Positions 1 to 10,118 of a stretch of 64,000 nucleotides of DNA are shown piece after piece. The DNA is taken from assembly GCA_022059125.1 (NCBI GenBank), contig JAEUWY010000011.1, forward strand, positions 1 to 64,000, written 5' to 3'. A program made the position numbers and the translations under genes. The DNA comes from Corynespora cassiicola (taxonomy: Eukaryota; Ascomycota; Dothideomycetes; Pleosporales; Corynesporascaceae). The notes beneath the pieces are model-generated. The model saw nothing but the letters and a program-made list of their open reading frames with translations. It had not been told where the DNA came from and ran no database searches. The stretch's first letter is position 1; the number at the start of each line of letters is the position of its first letter.

Positions 1-850
1 AAATAATAGCTTCTATACCCGTCTATAATAAAAAAGCGCATTATCCTTTTTATACGAGCCTTTATATACCTATTAAAGTGTTATATCTATTTGTATCTAA
101 TTTAATTGTCTGTTTAGCTGTTTTTACTAACTGTAATTATTTAGTTATATAGTAGATTACAGTTTATATACTAAATTACTTAGTAAAGCTTTGCTGTAAA
201 AATAATAAAAAACAGAACTTTCTACTTTTAAGCGTTAACTCTGTGTATAACAGTAACCTATTTACAGTTTCTAAACTAAATAGTTTTTATATAATTTTTT
301 TATTTTATTTTTATAATAACTTTTAAAGTCGCGATAACATCTATCTAGAAACCAGTTTTATTAAAATTATATATATTATTTTTAAGTATTTTATACTTTG
401 TAATTATATTTCGTACAAAGTTAAACTACGCTTAGATAATAGTAGAATTTTTATATACTGCTTGCTAGTAGTTATACTTATAATTATAAATTATATAAAG
501 TATTTTCTAGTAATTAATAAAGTTTTTAACTTACTTTTAGCTAATAATTTAGGGTTAAAAATTATCGCGCGTTTAGAGAATAAAATTAGCAGTTTTTTAT
601 ATAACTAAAATTTAGAAAAAAAATCTTTGCGTAATAAAGTTAAAAATACGCTAAAAAAAAATTTTTTTTTTAGTAGCTGTAAGTTTACACGTTGCTAAGC
701 AAAAGTTGCATCTTAAAAAAGTACTATAATAGCAGCACGTAAAAGTTGTGTAAAATACGTTGTATAATTAAGCTGCTTAACAGAGACTTTTAAATAAACC
801 TAAATTATATACTTAAATAGCTAAAGTAAGTCTGCCTTTTTTTGTAGACT
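1..850. repeat. AT-rich RIP-like isochore (left edge)
   Basis: Very AT-rich sequence with many TA steps and few CA/TG steps, and stops in every frame. This composition matches repeat DNA mutated by RIP. I could not identify the parent element. Composition returns to normal near 850-900. Confidence 0.75.
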
Positions 851-1783
851 GAGGGGATAAAGATATATTATGTTATTGTGGTTAAAGGGTGCTCGTACGC
901 GACGCGCGGTGGGGCTGTCTCACTCACTTGTCTGTCTCACTCGCTTGCCGAACACGTTAGTGAGGGGTAAAGGCTGACAAATCAGGATGGCCCTCCTTCC
1001 AATGGTTCGATGGAGCACCTCAGTTTGTACACGACTGCTTGGGTGTTCTAAAATACCCATACACCAGCAGTTGCGTTTATTGATTTATCGTAGCCTCATA
1101 TGGATCCGCAAGTCCTGGTTCACAACTAACTAGCCCGACGTGCACCGTACCGCCACAGCGCCATTGATTTTGTGTTCACCCCAGCACATATTGATGCCTT
1201 TCCACAGGTTTTCAGATAGGGCAAAATGTTTTGTCGCAGTTGATGCTGGGATGTCAAATCAATCTTGAGTGATGTTTGTAACAAACAACACATCAATATC
1301 CAATTCAAGGTTACTGGACGACAGCCAAATCCTAGCTTTATAAGGTAATTTGGCAGGTACTGCCGGGTGACTGGTTCAGCACTTTGATGCAGACAAAGAA
1401 ATCTACTCGTGGGTGATGAGCTGAGACGGAGAACGCTGAGTCATCACCTTCCGGCACAGATTTCGGCAAGGTCAGGTTTTCCACTCATCGCATTCGCTTT
1501 TCCGCACCAATTCACATCAATTATCCAGTCAATCGCATTGATGAGGATACCATAGCCGACTAACTCTCACGAGTGTATATCTGACGATGGGCATGATGGA
1601 CTTCGGATGGCGCGATGCTCTTTGTTCATCCTCGGTAGCCCCTCATTCGCAATCCTCCCTTCTAATGGCGGGGCCACCCAACTAAAGTGACCTAATCCCC
1701 ACGATATGTCCGGCCGATTGCTCCGAGGATCTCGAGTCCTTGAGTCTCACTTTCAGCCGTTGAACTTATCAGCTACCCAGAAG
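851..1783. other. Intergenic segment upstream of the dehydrogenase gene
   Basis: Normal base composition with no convincing coding region on either strand. Near 916-950 the phrase CTGTCTCACTC(A/G)CTTG occurs twice in tandem, next to the isochore edge. The last few hundred bases presumably hold the promoter of the following gene, but I see no clear TATA box. Confidence 0.4.
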
Positions 1784-2932
1784 ATGGCGTCTCCGATCAA
1801 AGTTGGCATACTTGACGACTACCACAATATCGCACGGCAGTACTTTTCGGGGATCGAGGCGTCCAAGGTGGACATCACGACATTCAATGACACACTGCCA
1901 GCTTATACGCACCCAAAGACCACTGATGCTCAACGCAGAGCCCTCGTCGACCGCCTAAAGCCCTTCTCCGTCTTGTCCACGATGCGCGAGCGCACCCCCT
2001 TTCCCAGCGAGCTACTTCGTCAATTGCCGAACCTTAAGCTGATACTGGCAACTGGCACACAGTTCGAAACATTCGATCTCAAAGCTGCGAAGGAATTGGG
2101 AATACGGGTACACGCTGCGCCCGGCAAGGGCAGAGCAGATGGAAAGGGCAGCGGGCCTTCGGCTCGTGTGAGAATAGACATCAAGAAGGGCGGCGGGCAC
2201 CCCACGACGCAGCATGCATGGGCTCTGATCTTAGCCCTCGCAAGAAATGTCGCTGCGGATGACGCGGTTCTCAAGGGCAAGGGGGTCGCGCCCGCGTGGC
2301 AGACGGAACTCGCTATCGGGTTGCAAGGGAAGACGCTCGGCCTCGTTGGCTTTGGGCGGATAGGTGCTCTGGTTGCGCGCGTGGGATTGCTGGCTTGGGG
2401 TATGAAGATCGTATGTTGGAGCGCCAATCTCACGCAACAGAGGGCAGACCAGCTTGCAGAGGAGGTCGGACTACCCGTGACAGGCGGAGGCATCGTGGGC
2501 GAGAACGAGAAGACGTTTCAGGTTTTGAGCAAGGAAGAGTTATTCCGATCTTCGGATGTGATCAGTTTGCATTACGTGTTGAGCGCACGGTCGAGGGGCA
2601 TCGTGGGCGCGCATGAACTGGGTTGGATGAAAGACTCTGCCCTCCTCATCAACACCTCCAGGGGTCCATTGATTGACGAGGCGGCACTTCTTGCCACGCT
2701 TCGAAGAGGGGATATTCGAGGCGCCGCCTTGGATGTCTTTGACATCGAACCTCTGCCTGCTGATAGCCCGTGGAGATATGAGAACTGGGACGAGCCGGGT
2801 AAGAGCAGAGTGCTCCTGACACCTCACATGGGTTATGTAGAGGAAGGGACACTGCGGACATGGTACGAAGAGACAGCAGAAAATCTCGAGCGGTTCATCG
2901 ATGGCGAGGAATTGCTGCATCCTGTCAATTGA
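1784..2932 (+). CDS. D-isomer-specific 2-hydroxyacid dehydrogenase family protein
   Basis: Single-exon gene of 382 aa. It likely reduces a 2-keto acid or oxidises a D-2-hydroxyacid with NAD(P)H in the cytosol; the substrate cannot be told. The Rossmann motif GFGRIG is at about residues 189-194. The catalytic triad of the family is visible: Arg293 in NTSRGPLIDE, Glu322 in DVFDIEPL and His348 in LTPHMGY. The N-terminus MASPIKVGILDDYH is typical. An in-frame ATG at 1706 would add 26 residues, but the ATG at 1784 has the better context (A at -3, G at +4) and matches the usual start. A Gly/Lys-rich insert at about residues 115-137, just before the conserved TTQHAWAL helix, is longer than I expect; it stays in frame and could be a loop or a small unspliced intron. 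Family assignment is firm. Confidence 0.88.
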   Translation: MASPIKVGILDDYHNIARQYFSGIEASKVDITTFNDTLPAYTHPKTTDAQRRALVDRLKPFSVLSTMRERTPFPSELLRQLPNLKLILATGTQFETFDLKAAKELGIRVHAAPGKGRADGKGSGPSARVRIDIKKGGGHPTTQHAWALILALARNVAADDAVLKGKGVAPAWQTELAIGLQGKTLGLVGFGRIGALVARVGLLAWGMKIVCWSANLTQQRADQLAEEVGLPVTGGGIVGENEKTFQVLSKEELFRSSDVISLHYVLSARSRGIVGAHELGWMKDSALLINTSRGPLIDEAALLATLRRGDIRGAALDVFDIEPLPADSPWRYENWDEPGKSRVLLTPHMGYVEEGTLRTWYEETAENLERFIDGEELLHPVN

Positions 2933-2944
2933 AGTTGATGACAT

Positions 2945-3921
2945 CGCCGTTCGATTGTATTTGGCTCGATCTCTCCAACATACCAGCCACTGTTCTCCAC
3001 AGTGATGGTCATGCTTTCATAATCATTAGTCGACGCTTGTGCAGCAAGACATAGGGTTCCAGTGATTGGCAAGAACGGGTGCGCTATAATAGACCCAGGG
3101 GACTTGACACCCATTATCGATATCATCCCGATTATCATGCTAGCGAAGCTTGCGCGTATATGCTTGTCGGTCGCGTGTCCAAACTCTAAAGCAGAATAGA
3201 ACCACGTGGTGAAAAGGCTTAGAGAGGGCAGAACACCGAAGAAGAGATCACGTATTCCCGCACTCCTGGCTGTCGGCAGGCCGTCTATCGTAACTTTCGA
3301 AGCTGCACAGGTCATGGGCAAAGGGTATGCCGGCTGGTTTGGTATGGCATGGATCGCAGATCGATACTCCACTCCACGTGTGTTAAAATTTCGATGCAGG
3401 GGCGTGCATGAGAAGCTGCAGCAACGTCCACAAATGGAAGACACAGGAAAAGCAAACAGGGGACTCGTGAGATTTTTGACGCTACTGCCAGGGTGGTGGC
3501 AAGAGGCTCAAAGCGGGTTCTTCAAGTTGTTCAGGGGGTGGACGTCACCGTCTTTGAGGGTCTGAGGGCTGAAAATTTTTGTTAAGCCCGTTCGTTGTGG
3601 GTAGCTGAACGGACAATGGGCGACGTTGGTCAAGTATCTTGGCTCGGATACCTTCTCCCTACCTGGTGTACTGGTGACTGGGTTTGAAAGGCTGCAATCA
3701 TAGATGTACGCAAGGAACGCTGGTCTTCCATTGGTAGTGGGGTAAATGGCGGCTGTCTCCGAAAGACTTCGGGTAATGGCGTATGAAGACGTCGCAACAG
3801 TTGTTAGCCGCTGCTTTACTAAATGAAAGAAGCCATATGGAGCTCCCATAGCTTGAAGCTCGGGTATGTCAGTGGCAACGGTCAAATCGTGGGCGAGTTC
3901 AAGACATCGGCTCTGGAACAC
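2945..3921 (-). pseudogene. Possible unrecognised or decayed gene (convergent to the dehydrogenase)
   Basis: Two open stretches on the minus strand, 3508-3921 and roughly 2945-3444, together read like protein rather than noise. The second contains a hydrophobic run (IRDLFFGVLPSLSLFTTWFY) and a plausible membrane segment (SFASMIIGMISIMGV). I found no convincing splice pair joining them and recognise no family. Further upstream, 3951-4172 has phrases (MHDYVLAM, DYGNGIWNL) faintly like the start of fungal rhodopsin-like proteins. It may be a decayed membrane-protein gene or chance open frames. Confidence 0.2.
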
Positions 3922-3950
3922 GGGACTATCGGCTGTGTGCCGTTCGCAGA

Positions 3951-5177
3951 CTAGCAGCCATTACTCAAGGGCCGTGAGTGGATTGGTGGGGGTGTGGGGG
4001 TCTGGGCTAATGGCGCGCTTCTAGCTCCCTCCTGGGTGCTGGGCCGTTTTCTTGTTGAGGGTAGATTCCAAATACCATTCCCATAGTCACGCTCGATAGT
4101 CAGACTGACCCGCAGAGTGGATATTGAAATCCGCATAGCTGAGACCGTCATTGCAAGGACGTAGTCGTGCATTCCTTCGCCAGCTAGTAAAATTGGTATC
4201 GTTGCCCTTTGGCGTGAGGCCTTGACTCATGACAAATAGCTCAATGCTCGGCATCGTGAAGAACATTAATATTATCTTGCGTCCGCGGACATGATTGATC
4301 TGAGAGCAGGAACAATCGAAGCCTCGCTATCGCAAAGCCTAGATCACTCAATGGTCGAAAGCACGTGGCTATCGGGCCTTGCGAGCTTCAACCCCCATGA
4401 TGCCCGTCAAACACACAAAGGACGAGCTATACTTGCTTTGGCGTTGGATTCCAGACGAGCGACTTATATTTCAAACTGATCCTTGATTGATCTCAAACAC
4501 GGATGACATCAATGAATGTCAGATTCAATCACGTGCGCAAAGTCAGCATGGCCGATTCATGATTGAAGAAGCGGTGAAACATTGTGAAGGCTTTCCAAAA
4601 AAAAAAAACAGTCAAGGTCACTGATGAACACTCGTGGATGTGCAAAGGGAACAAGGCTGTTATGCAATCTGTGGGGATTGCCACGTTTATGGGAGCATGC
4701 GGGGATTGTCAGTGTTGGGAAGGGTCCTGGTCTCACAGCCTGCACTGTGGCCCAACCGACACAGGGTTCGGATGGACGCGGAAAAGGCCCAAGGCTGTCT
4801 GTTGATCACACGGGACGGCATCACGATTCAGTTCAGTAAATGAGAATGTTCGAGATCATCAAAATAGAAGAATAGTATAAATAATTATCTTGATGCGCCA
4901 GCCTGCGCCTTCATTAGTATTCGTACGGAGGCGTCTACTCGTGGACCACTTACGTGACTAAATGGCTAAGAACAAAAAGAATATAGTTGTGGGTACCGGA
5001 CGGGTAAGGCCCGTGTCGAAAACGTGCCAAAAGTCCCCTTTTGTGTGAAGGAATGGCGATCGCGACGTGCGCGTCGTGTACCTTGGCTGCAACCGACCTG
5101 GTACTCGGAGCATATCCGGCGTTATTAAGATTACAGAGTGACAAAGATGGTCGTGATTCTCATCGTCGAGTTGCCGC
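3951..5177. other. Intergenic segment, no supported gene
   Basis: Only short overlapping open frames, none with recognisable domains. There is a short poly-A run near 4599. Nothing else stands out. Confidence 0.4.
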
Positions 5178-6540
5178 CTAGCTGCGCTCGTCCGTAACGA
5201 AGAAACTCTTTTGTACCATGATCGCCATACCGTCGTTGTCTAGGCTTTCCTTTGAACTCCGCCCGTGGAGGCTTTTTTCGCTTTCGCTGTCGCCGGTGAG
5301 CTTCTTCATGGCGACTGATGAGTTGCGTCTGGACTTGTGAAATCCTGTTTGGTACCAGCTAGGCGACTTGATGGTAACGTCGACCTCCTCTTGTTTTATT
5401 TCGTCAGAGCCACGTGCCTCGACCTGGGTGGACAGCTTGAACGTGTTCAGCTCGCTTTGGCTCTGTTTGCGCCGACTCTCGAGAACGCGACTTGCTGCTG
5501 GCGATGCTCCGCCATAGCCGCCGTAACCAGACGGACGCATCCTAGAAGGTGCAGTAGTAAGACCCAGCCGATGGGCTGCGAGATTGAAAAGCGGGCGGAG
5601 AGTGGCAAGGGATCCTGCCGTGATCGCAAGTCCTTGTTCCACGGTACTCCAAATGGCAACGTCCAAGGTTTCCCCTGTCAAAACATTAGATCAGGACGAA
5701 TAATTGGTTGCTGGTGAATCTTACAGAGGAAGTCATCTGGATTTCTAAGCCTCACCAAGTATGGAAGACGGGCAACTACGGCAGAGCTGGCACTGAGTTG
5801 ATGGTCAGAGTTGAATATCAGAGCGTACTAGGCTGTCTTACACGCAACCCATTGTGAGAAGGGGTAATAATGCGATCTTCGTCCTCCTCTTCAGTTGCAA
5901 GTTCCAAACAAGGAAAGCAGGGATGATGGCAAAAGTGAAATCCGAGATGATGCTGAAGACGCTGTAAAGATAGGCAAGGCCAACGATAACCTCGACGTTG
6001 ATGCAGGTTCCCGAAGCACCATTGTAGCGTGTCCAAAAATAGCGGATAGGGTGGCACTGGAAAAGGGTAACGAAGAAGAAGACGATTCCGGCCACGACCG
6101 AAATGAACATGGCTGCGTAGATGATCCAAGAATGTAGTTTGCGAACGGAGATGCGCAGGAGAAAGAATCCGATTGAAATCTTGGAAGTGATCATTGTCGT
6201 GCAATAGAAGAGGTAGCAGAACCACCAACAATTGGAACCCTTTTGGACGTTTATTGGTTCCAGATCCCGATGGTGCCGACCAGTTCCATAATGGACTCCC
6301 AGAATAGACGAAGTTGAATATCCGATGAATGAGAGCTGTGGTTTTAGCTGATGATTGAGCAAGAATCAGGATAGGGAAACTTACCGTGGCAATAGCCATA
6401 AGCCAGTCATCAACACCAAAGGCCTTCACCATCCTGACACGTACAAAGCACCTCAGCGCATTAGCGACGATGGCCATGGCCACAAACGCTGCGTCAACGC
6501 CGAGGAGCTCCGGTCCTCGATTTGGAATATCAGAGGCCAT
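5178..6540 (-). CDS. Fungal rhodopsin-like (PTH11/SAT4-type) seven-helix membrane protein
   Basis: Four exons on the minus strand: 6385-6540, 5842-6335, 5725-5792 and 5178-5674, giving 404 aa. All three introns (49, 49 and 50 nt) have GTAAG donors and CAG acceptors with matching phases. The N-terminal about 280 residues form several hydrophobic helices. Signatures of the fungal rhodopsin-domain family are present: VDDWLMAIAT, GVHYGTGRHH, TSKISIGFFLLRISV, a Cys after helix 3 (LFQCHPIRYFW), a Cys in the following loop (GTCINVE), and the end motif DVAIWSTVEQGLAITAGSLATLRPL. The C-terminal about 130 residues are polar, Ser/Lys-rich and presumably cytoplasmic. Members are plasma-membrane proteins, some acting as G-protein-coupled sensors in plant-pathogenic fungi; ligand unknown. 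The family call is firm, the role inferred. Confidence 0.9.
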
Positions 6541-8171
6541 GATGCTCTCGATTGAAGTGGAGTAGCGCGAAGAATCGACTCATCTCAGATGAGGAGCCAA
6601 CGATAAACTTATGGGAAGCGAATCACCGGCTAAAGACAGGTTGCCACGTGCATGTGGGACTCTGGAACTGGTCTTGACGGTGTGCCGTCCGTTTCAGGAG
6701 CAACTCTTAACCCACCCCAGCTGTTAAGAGCATTAGCGAACGCAGCGATCGCGTGATAGCCATCATGTCCGCATATAGGTGCGGAATTAGCCTTCCCTTG
6801 GAGCTTGGGTCGAGACCCGAGAGGCACTGATGTTTCGTTTGTGCCCCTTACCGTCCCTGCAGACCCGAGACCATGACACTAGAGGTGCCTCCCGCCTGAT
6901 GCCGTCGCTGTCGAATGTCTCGAGTCAAGGCTGCCCCCCCTTATTGATTTGGGCGATACCAGCCGGGTCGAACGCCTCGGTAGCATCTGCAAAAGGATTT
7001 GCTCCGCATTGCAGGAACGGTCGGGGGGCGGCGACCGCGGAATGCCCTGGGTTGGCTTGATGGATCGGGTTTTTCTGGCTCCCCACATGGGTACCTGGGC
7101 GTAACCAAGCTGGCCTGGGCAGGAGAAAGCCTTGGATTCACACTAGGGACCATCAGCCGTCCGCCGCACTCCGCACTCCCAACCCGTCCACTCAACGTCG
7201 CCTCCCGTAACGCCCGCCCATCGCAATGACCAGAAAAACACTGTGTCAACCCACATAAAAATTGCGCCTAGAAGAGCCACAAAGCAGCTTGGCGTTTCCC
7301 AGTACTCATCGCATCCCAGAGATGAAATGTGGTACTTTGCCGTGTTTCCCCTCTAGAGGCTGTCATGCACATGGACGCCCTAACGCAGGTTCAGTGCAGG
7401 CCCTAGAAGATCGGTGCAAGCATTCGCGCCTCGCGAACATCACCTTCTGCTTTGGTCGGTCGCACTTCGGCGCGGCACTTAGGGTGCGGAGCAGAAGCGC
7501 AAAAACGTCAAATCGCCGAAACATCAGCCTCGAAGCGGTTCTGCCCGCGTCCTCGGTTTGGAGAACACGTACGGGTGCCGATCAGAATCAGGAACGTGCC
7601 TATGCCAGTCGACCCCCAATCCCTATGCATGGGAATTGTCCGCCCGGGGACCCGACCTGTTTGGATGTGGCGAACGTCATCCGCGGAACCCATCTGCATC
7701 GCAAATCGAAGGATTCGCTCACAATACAGGTGCAGATTCGATAGAAAAAACACCGATACAAAGGCAACCAATCGTCGTTTTTGATGAAATTCGACTGCGG
7801 GGTAGCTTAACGCTCACTCCCATGCGCTAGTCATAGAGGGTGGCCAAGGTCGATGATGACAATTGACTAGGGCGACGATGGCAACTTCGGTGACCTTCCA
7901 AGACGGGCGAGAGCACCGTTTAGTCCACTATGCACTTAAAATTTCAGTGACCGACAAAGCAAATGGGAAAGGGGCTTGCCTACTCGAAAAGAGGGGTACT
8001 GGAAAGAGCGAGCTGGTATAAAGAGTGATGCCGCTATCACCCCTCGTAGAAGCAGGCACTTTCCTAGGCTATCACCAGTAGGAATACCCAGGCATATGTA
8101 CGTTCCACAACCCATGTTTGCCCAGATGTGACTGACAAGCATGGATTTAGTGTCCCTGCAACCACCTCAAC
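6541..8171. other. Intergenic segment between divergent genes
   Basis: Separates the membrane-protein gene (minus strand) from the GMC oxidoreductase (plus strand). Open frames between 6830 and 7830 have biased, low-information translations and no domain, so I do not call genes. Both promoters must lie here. Confidence 0.4.
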
Positions 8172-10118
8172 ATGCTGTTTCAACGATTGTTTGGATCTGC
8201 CGCGGCATTTGCCTCCCTGGCATTTGCCGTTGACCTGACCGGTTACGAGTATGTGGTTGTCGGATCTGGTGCAGGTGGTGGTCCACTTGCTGCACGACTA
8301 GCTCTCGCTGGCCACAAGACTCTCCTCATCGAGGCCGGTGATGACCAGGCCGCCAACGTCAACTACACTGTTCCGGCCTACAACGCTAGGGTCTCCGAAG
8401 ACCCCAGCCTAGCCTGGAACTTCTTCGTCCGCCACTACGCAGACGATGAAAGACAAGCCCGCGATTTCAAGACCACCTACGAGACCCCAGATGGTGGCGA
8501 ATACACCGGCCTCAGCCCTCCAGAGGGTTCTACCATGAAGGGAACATTGTACCCTCGCACCGGTAGCTTGGGAGGTTGCACCGCCCACAACGCCTTGATC
8601 GCAGTTTACCCTCATCAATCCGACTTCGAATATATTGCACAGCTTACCGGCGATTCTTCCTGGTCAGCGGAGAACATGCGCCGTTACTTCACCAAATTGG
8701 AGAAGAACAACTACCTTCTCCCTGGCGCCAGTGGCCACGGTTATGACGGATGGCTTACTACCGAGCAAGCTCCCCTCAGCTTCGTTCTCGCCGACCCACA
8801 GCTGCTTAGCATGATTACGGGAGGTGCCTTTGCTCTGGGCAATGAAACCAATTCCGTCATCAATCTGGGAACCCTACTTGCCGGAGACGCCAACGCAGAT
8901 TCCGCCACCCGCGACAGCCAGCCTGCATACTACCAGATCCCCTTGTCGACCGATGATGCCCACCGCACTGGTTCCAGGGAGTTTGTGGTTGCCGTCCGCG
9001 ATGCGAAGAACGAGGATGGCAGCAAGAGGTTCCCTCTCGACGTCAGACTAAACTGCCATGTGACCAAGGTTACATTCGACGAGACCGTTACCCCTCCCCG
9101 TGCTACTGGAGTCGAGTTCCTCGACGGTCAGTACCTGTACAAGGCTAGCCCTAAGAACACTGGCACATCTGGAACGCCCGGTTCCGCTACCGCTTCGCGC
9201 GAAGTCATTGTCGCCGGTGGAACCTACAACTCTCCTCAATTGCTCAAGCTCAGTGGTGTTGGACCTGCCGACGAGCTTGCACAGTTCGACATTCCTGTTG
9301 TTGTTGACCTCCCGGGTGTTGGAACCAACCTCCAGGACCACTACGAAATCTCGGTCCAGGGTAAAGCTCCCAGCAACTTCAGCGCTTTGGACGGATGCAC
9401 CTTCGACAACAGCGACGCCGATGAGTGTCTCGAGCGATGGAATAATTCTGTCCTCGGTGATCGTGGAATTTACTCTTCGCCCGGTCTTGGAGCTGCCATG
9501 TTTTACAAGAGCACCACCACCCAGATCGATGAGTTCGACATTTTCGCTTTCGGTGGCCCCGTCAACTTCCGTGGCTACTTCCCCAACTACAGCTACAACG
9601 CTACCTCTGAGCACGATTGGTTCACCTGGGCTATCCTTAAGGCGCACCCTCGCAACACTGCCGGTACCGTTACCCTCCAGTCGTCCGACCCTCTCGATAT
9701 GCCTGCGATTACCTACAACTACTTCGACACTGGTAGGGGCGACTACGAGGCCGATGTCCAGGCCATGACTGAAGCTGTGGCTCTCGCTCGCGATGCCTTC
9801 AAGCGCCAGCTTGTTCCCATTGAGGAGGTTCTCCCTGGAGCCGATGTGACCTCTGACGAGGCCGTTGGTAACTACGTCAAGGACAGCGCCTGGGGCCACC
9901 ACGCTTCTTCGACGTGCCCCATCGGTGCCGACGACGACCCTAACGCCGTCCTCGACTCCAGCTTCCGGGTTCGCGGTACCACTGGTCTGCGTGTTGTTGA
10001 CGCTTCGGTTTACCCGCGCATTCCCGGCACTTTTACCGCTGTGTCGACGTACATGGTTGCCGAGAAGGCGGCAGATGTTATCCTGAGCCAGCTCAACTCT
10101 ACCCAGTCAGCAGCTTAG
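8172..10118 (+). CDS. Secreted GMC (glucose-methanol-choline) oxidoreductase, AA3-like
   Basis: Intronless 648-aa flavoprotein. A hydrophobic N-terminus (residues 1-19, ending ASLAFA) looks like a signal peptide, so it is probably secreted or in the secretory pathway. The FAD-binding motif VVGSGAGGGPLAARLALAG follows, then LIEAGD. GMC signature 1 region reads GSLGGCTAHNAL; signature 2 reads GTYNSPQLLKLSGVGP. The active-site His is in SAWGHHASSTCPIG (His576/577). The second catalytic position, usually His or Asn, lies in PRIPGTFTAVSTYM near residues 615-628, where I see no obvious His/Asn. Several NXS/T sites are present. It probably oxidises an alcohol or sugar with FAD; the substrate cannot be inferred. 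It has GC-rich, well-biased codons and no GTGGGGTA motif upstream, so it is probably not part of the cluster further right. Confidence 0.92.
   Translation: MLFQRLFGSAAAFASLAFAVDLTGYEYVVVGSGAGGGPLAARLALAGHKTLLIEAGDDQAANVNYTVPAYNARVSEDPSLAWNFFVRHYADDERQARDFKTTYETPDGGEYTGLSPPEGSTMKGTLYPRTGSLGGCTAHNALIAVYPHQSDFEYIAQLTGDSSWSAENMRRYFTKLEKNNYLLPGASGHGYDGWLTTEQAPLSFVLADPQLLSMITGGAFALGNETNSVINLGTLLAGDANADSATRDSQPAYYQIPLSTDDAHRTGSREFVVAVRDAKNEDGSKRFPLDVRLNCHVTKVTFDETVTPPRATGVEFLDGQYLYKASPKNTGTSGTPGSATASREVIVAGGTYNSPQLLKLSGVGPADELAQFDIPVVVDLPGVGTNLQDHYEISVQGKAPSNFSALDGCTFDNSDADECLERWNNSVLGDRGIYSSPGLGAAMFYKSTTTQIDEFDIFAFGGPVNFRGYFPNYSYNATSEHDWFTWAILKAHPRNTAGTVTLQSSDPLDMPAITYNYFDTGRGDYEADVQAMTEAVALARDAFKRQLVPIEEVLPGADVTSDEAVGNYVKDSAWGHHASSTCPIGADDDPNAVLDSSFRVRGTTGLRVVDASVYPRIPGTFTAVSTYMVAEKAADVILSQLNSTQSAA

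Noticed and set aside
2020..2493. Antisense open frames within the 2-hydroxyacid dehydrogenase
   Set aside because: Mirror frames of a gene with clear catalytic motifs; no domain of their own.
4584..4843. Three overlapping short plus-strand frames
   Set aside because: Three frames open at once indicates chance; none has a domain or a plausible context.
7262..7744. 160-codon plus-strand frame upstream of the GMC gene
   Set aside because: Composition-biased translation with no recognisable features, and two other overlapping frames are equally open there.
9048..9902. Long 284-codon open frame antisense to the GMC oxidoreductase
   Set aside because: It lies wholly inside a strongly supported gene with biased GC-rich codons, which commonly leaves the antisense strand open; its translation is Val/Gly/Arg/Ser-rich with no domain.
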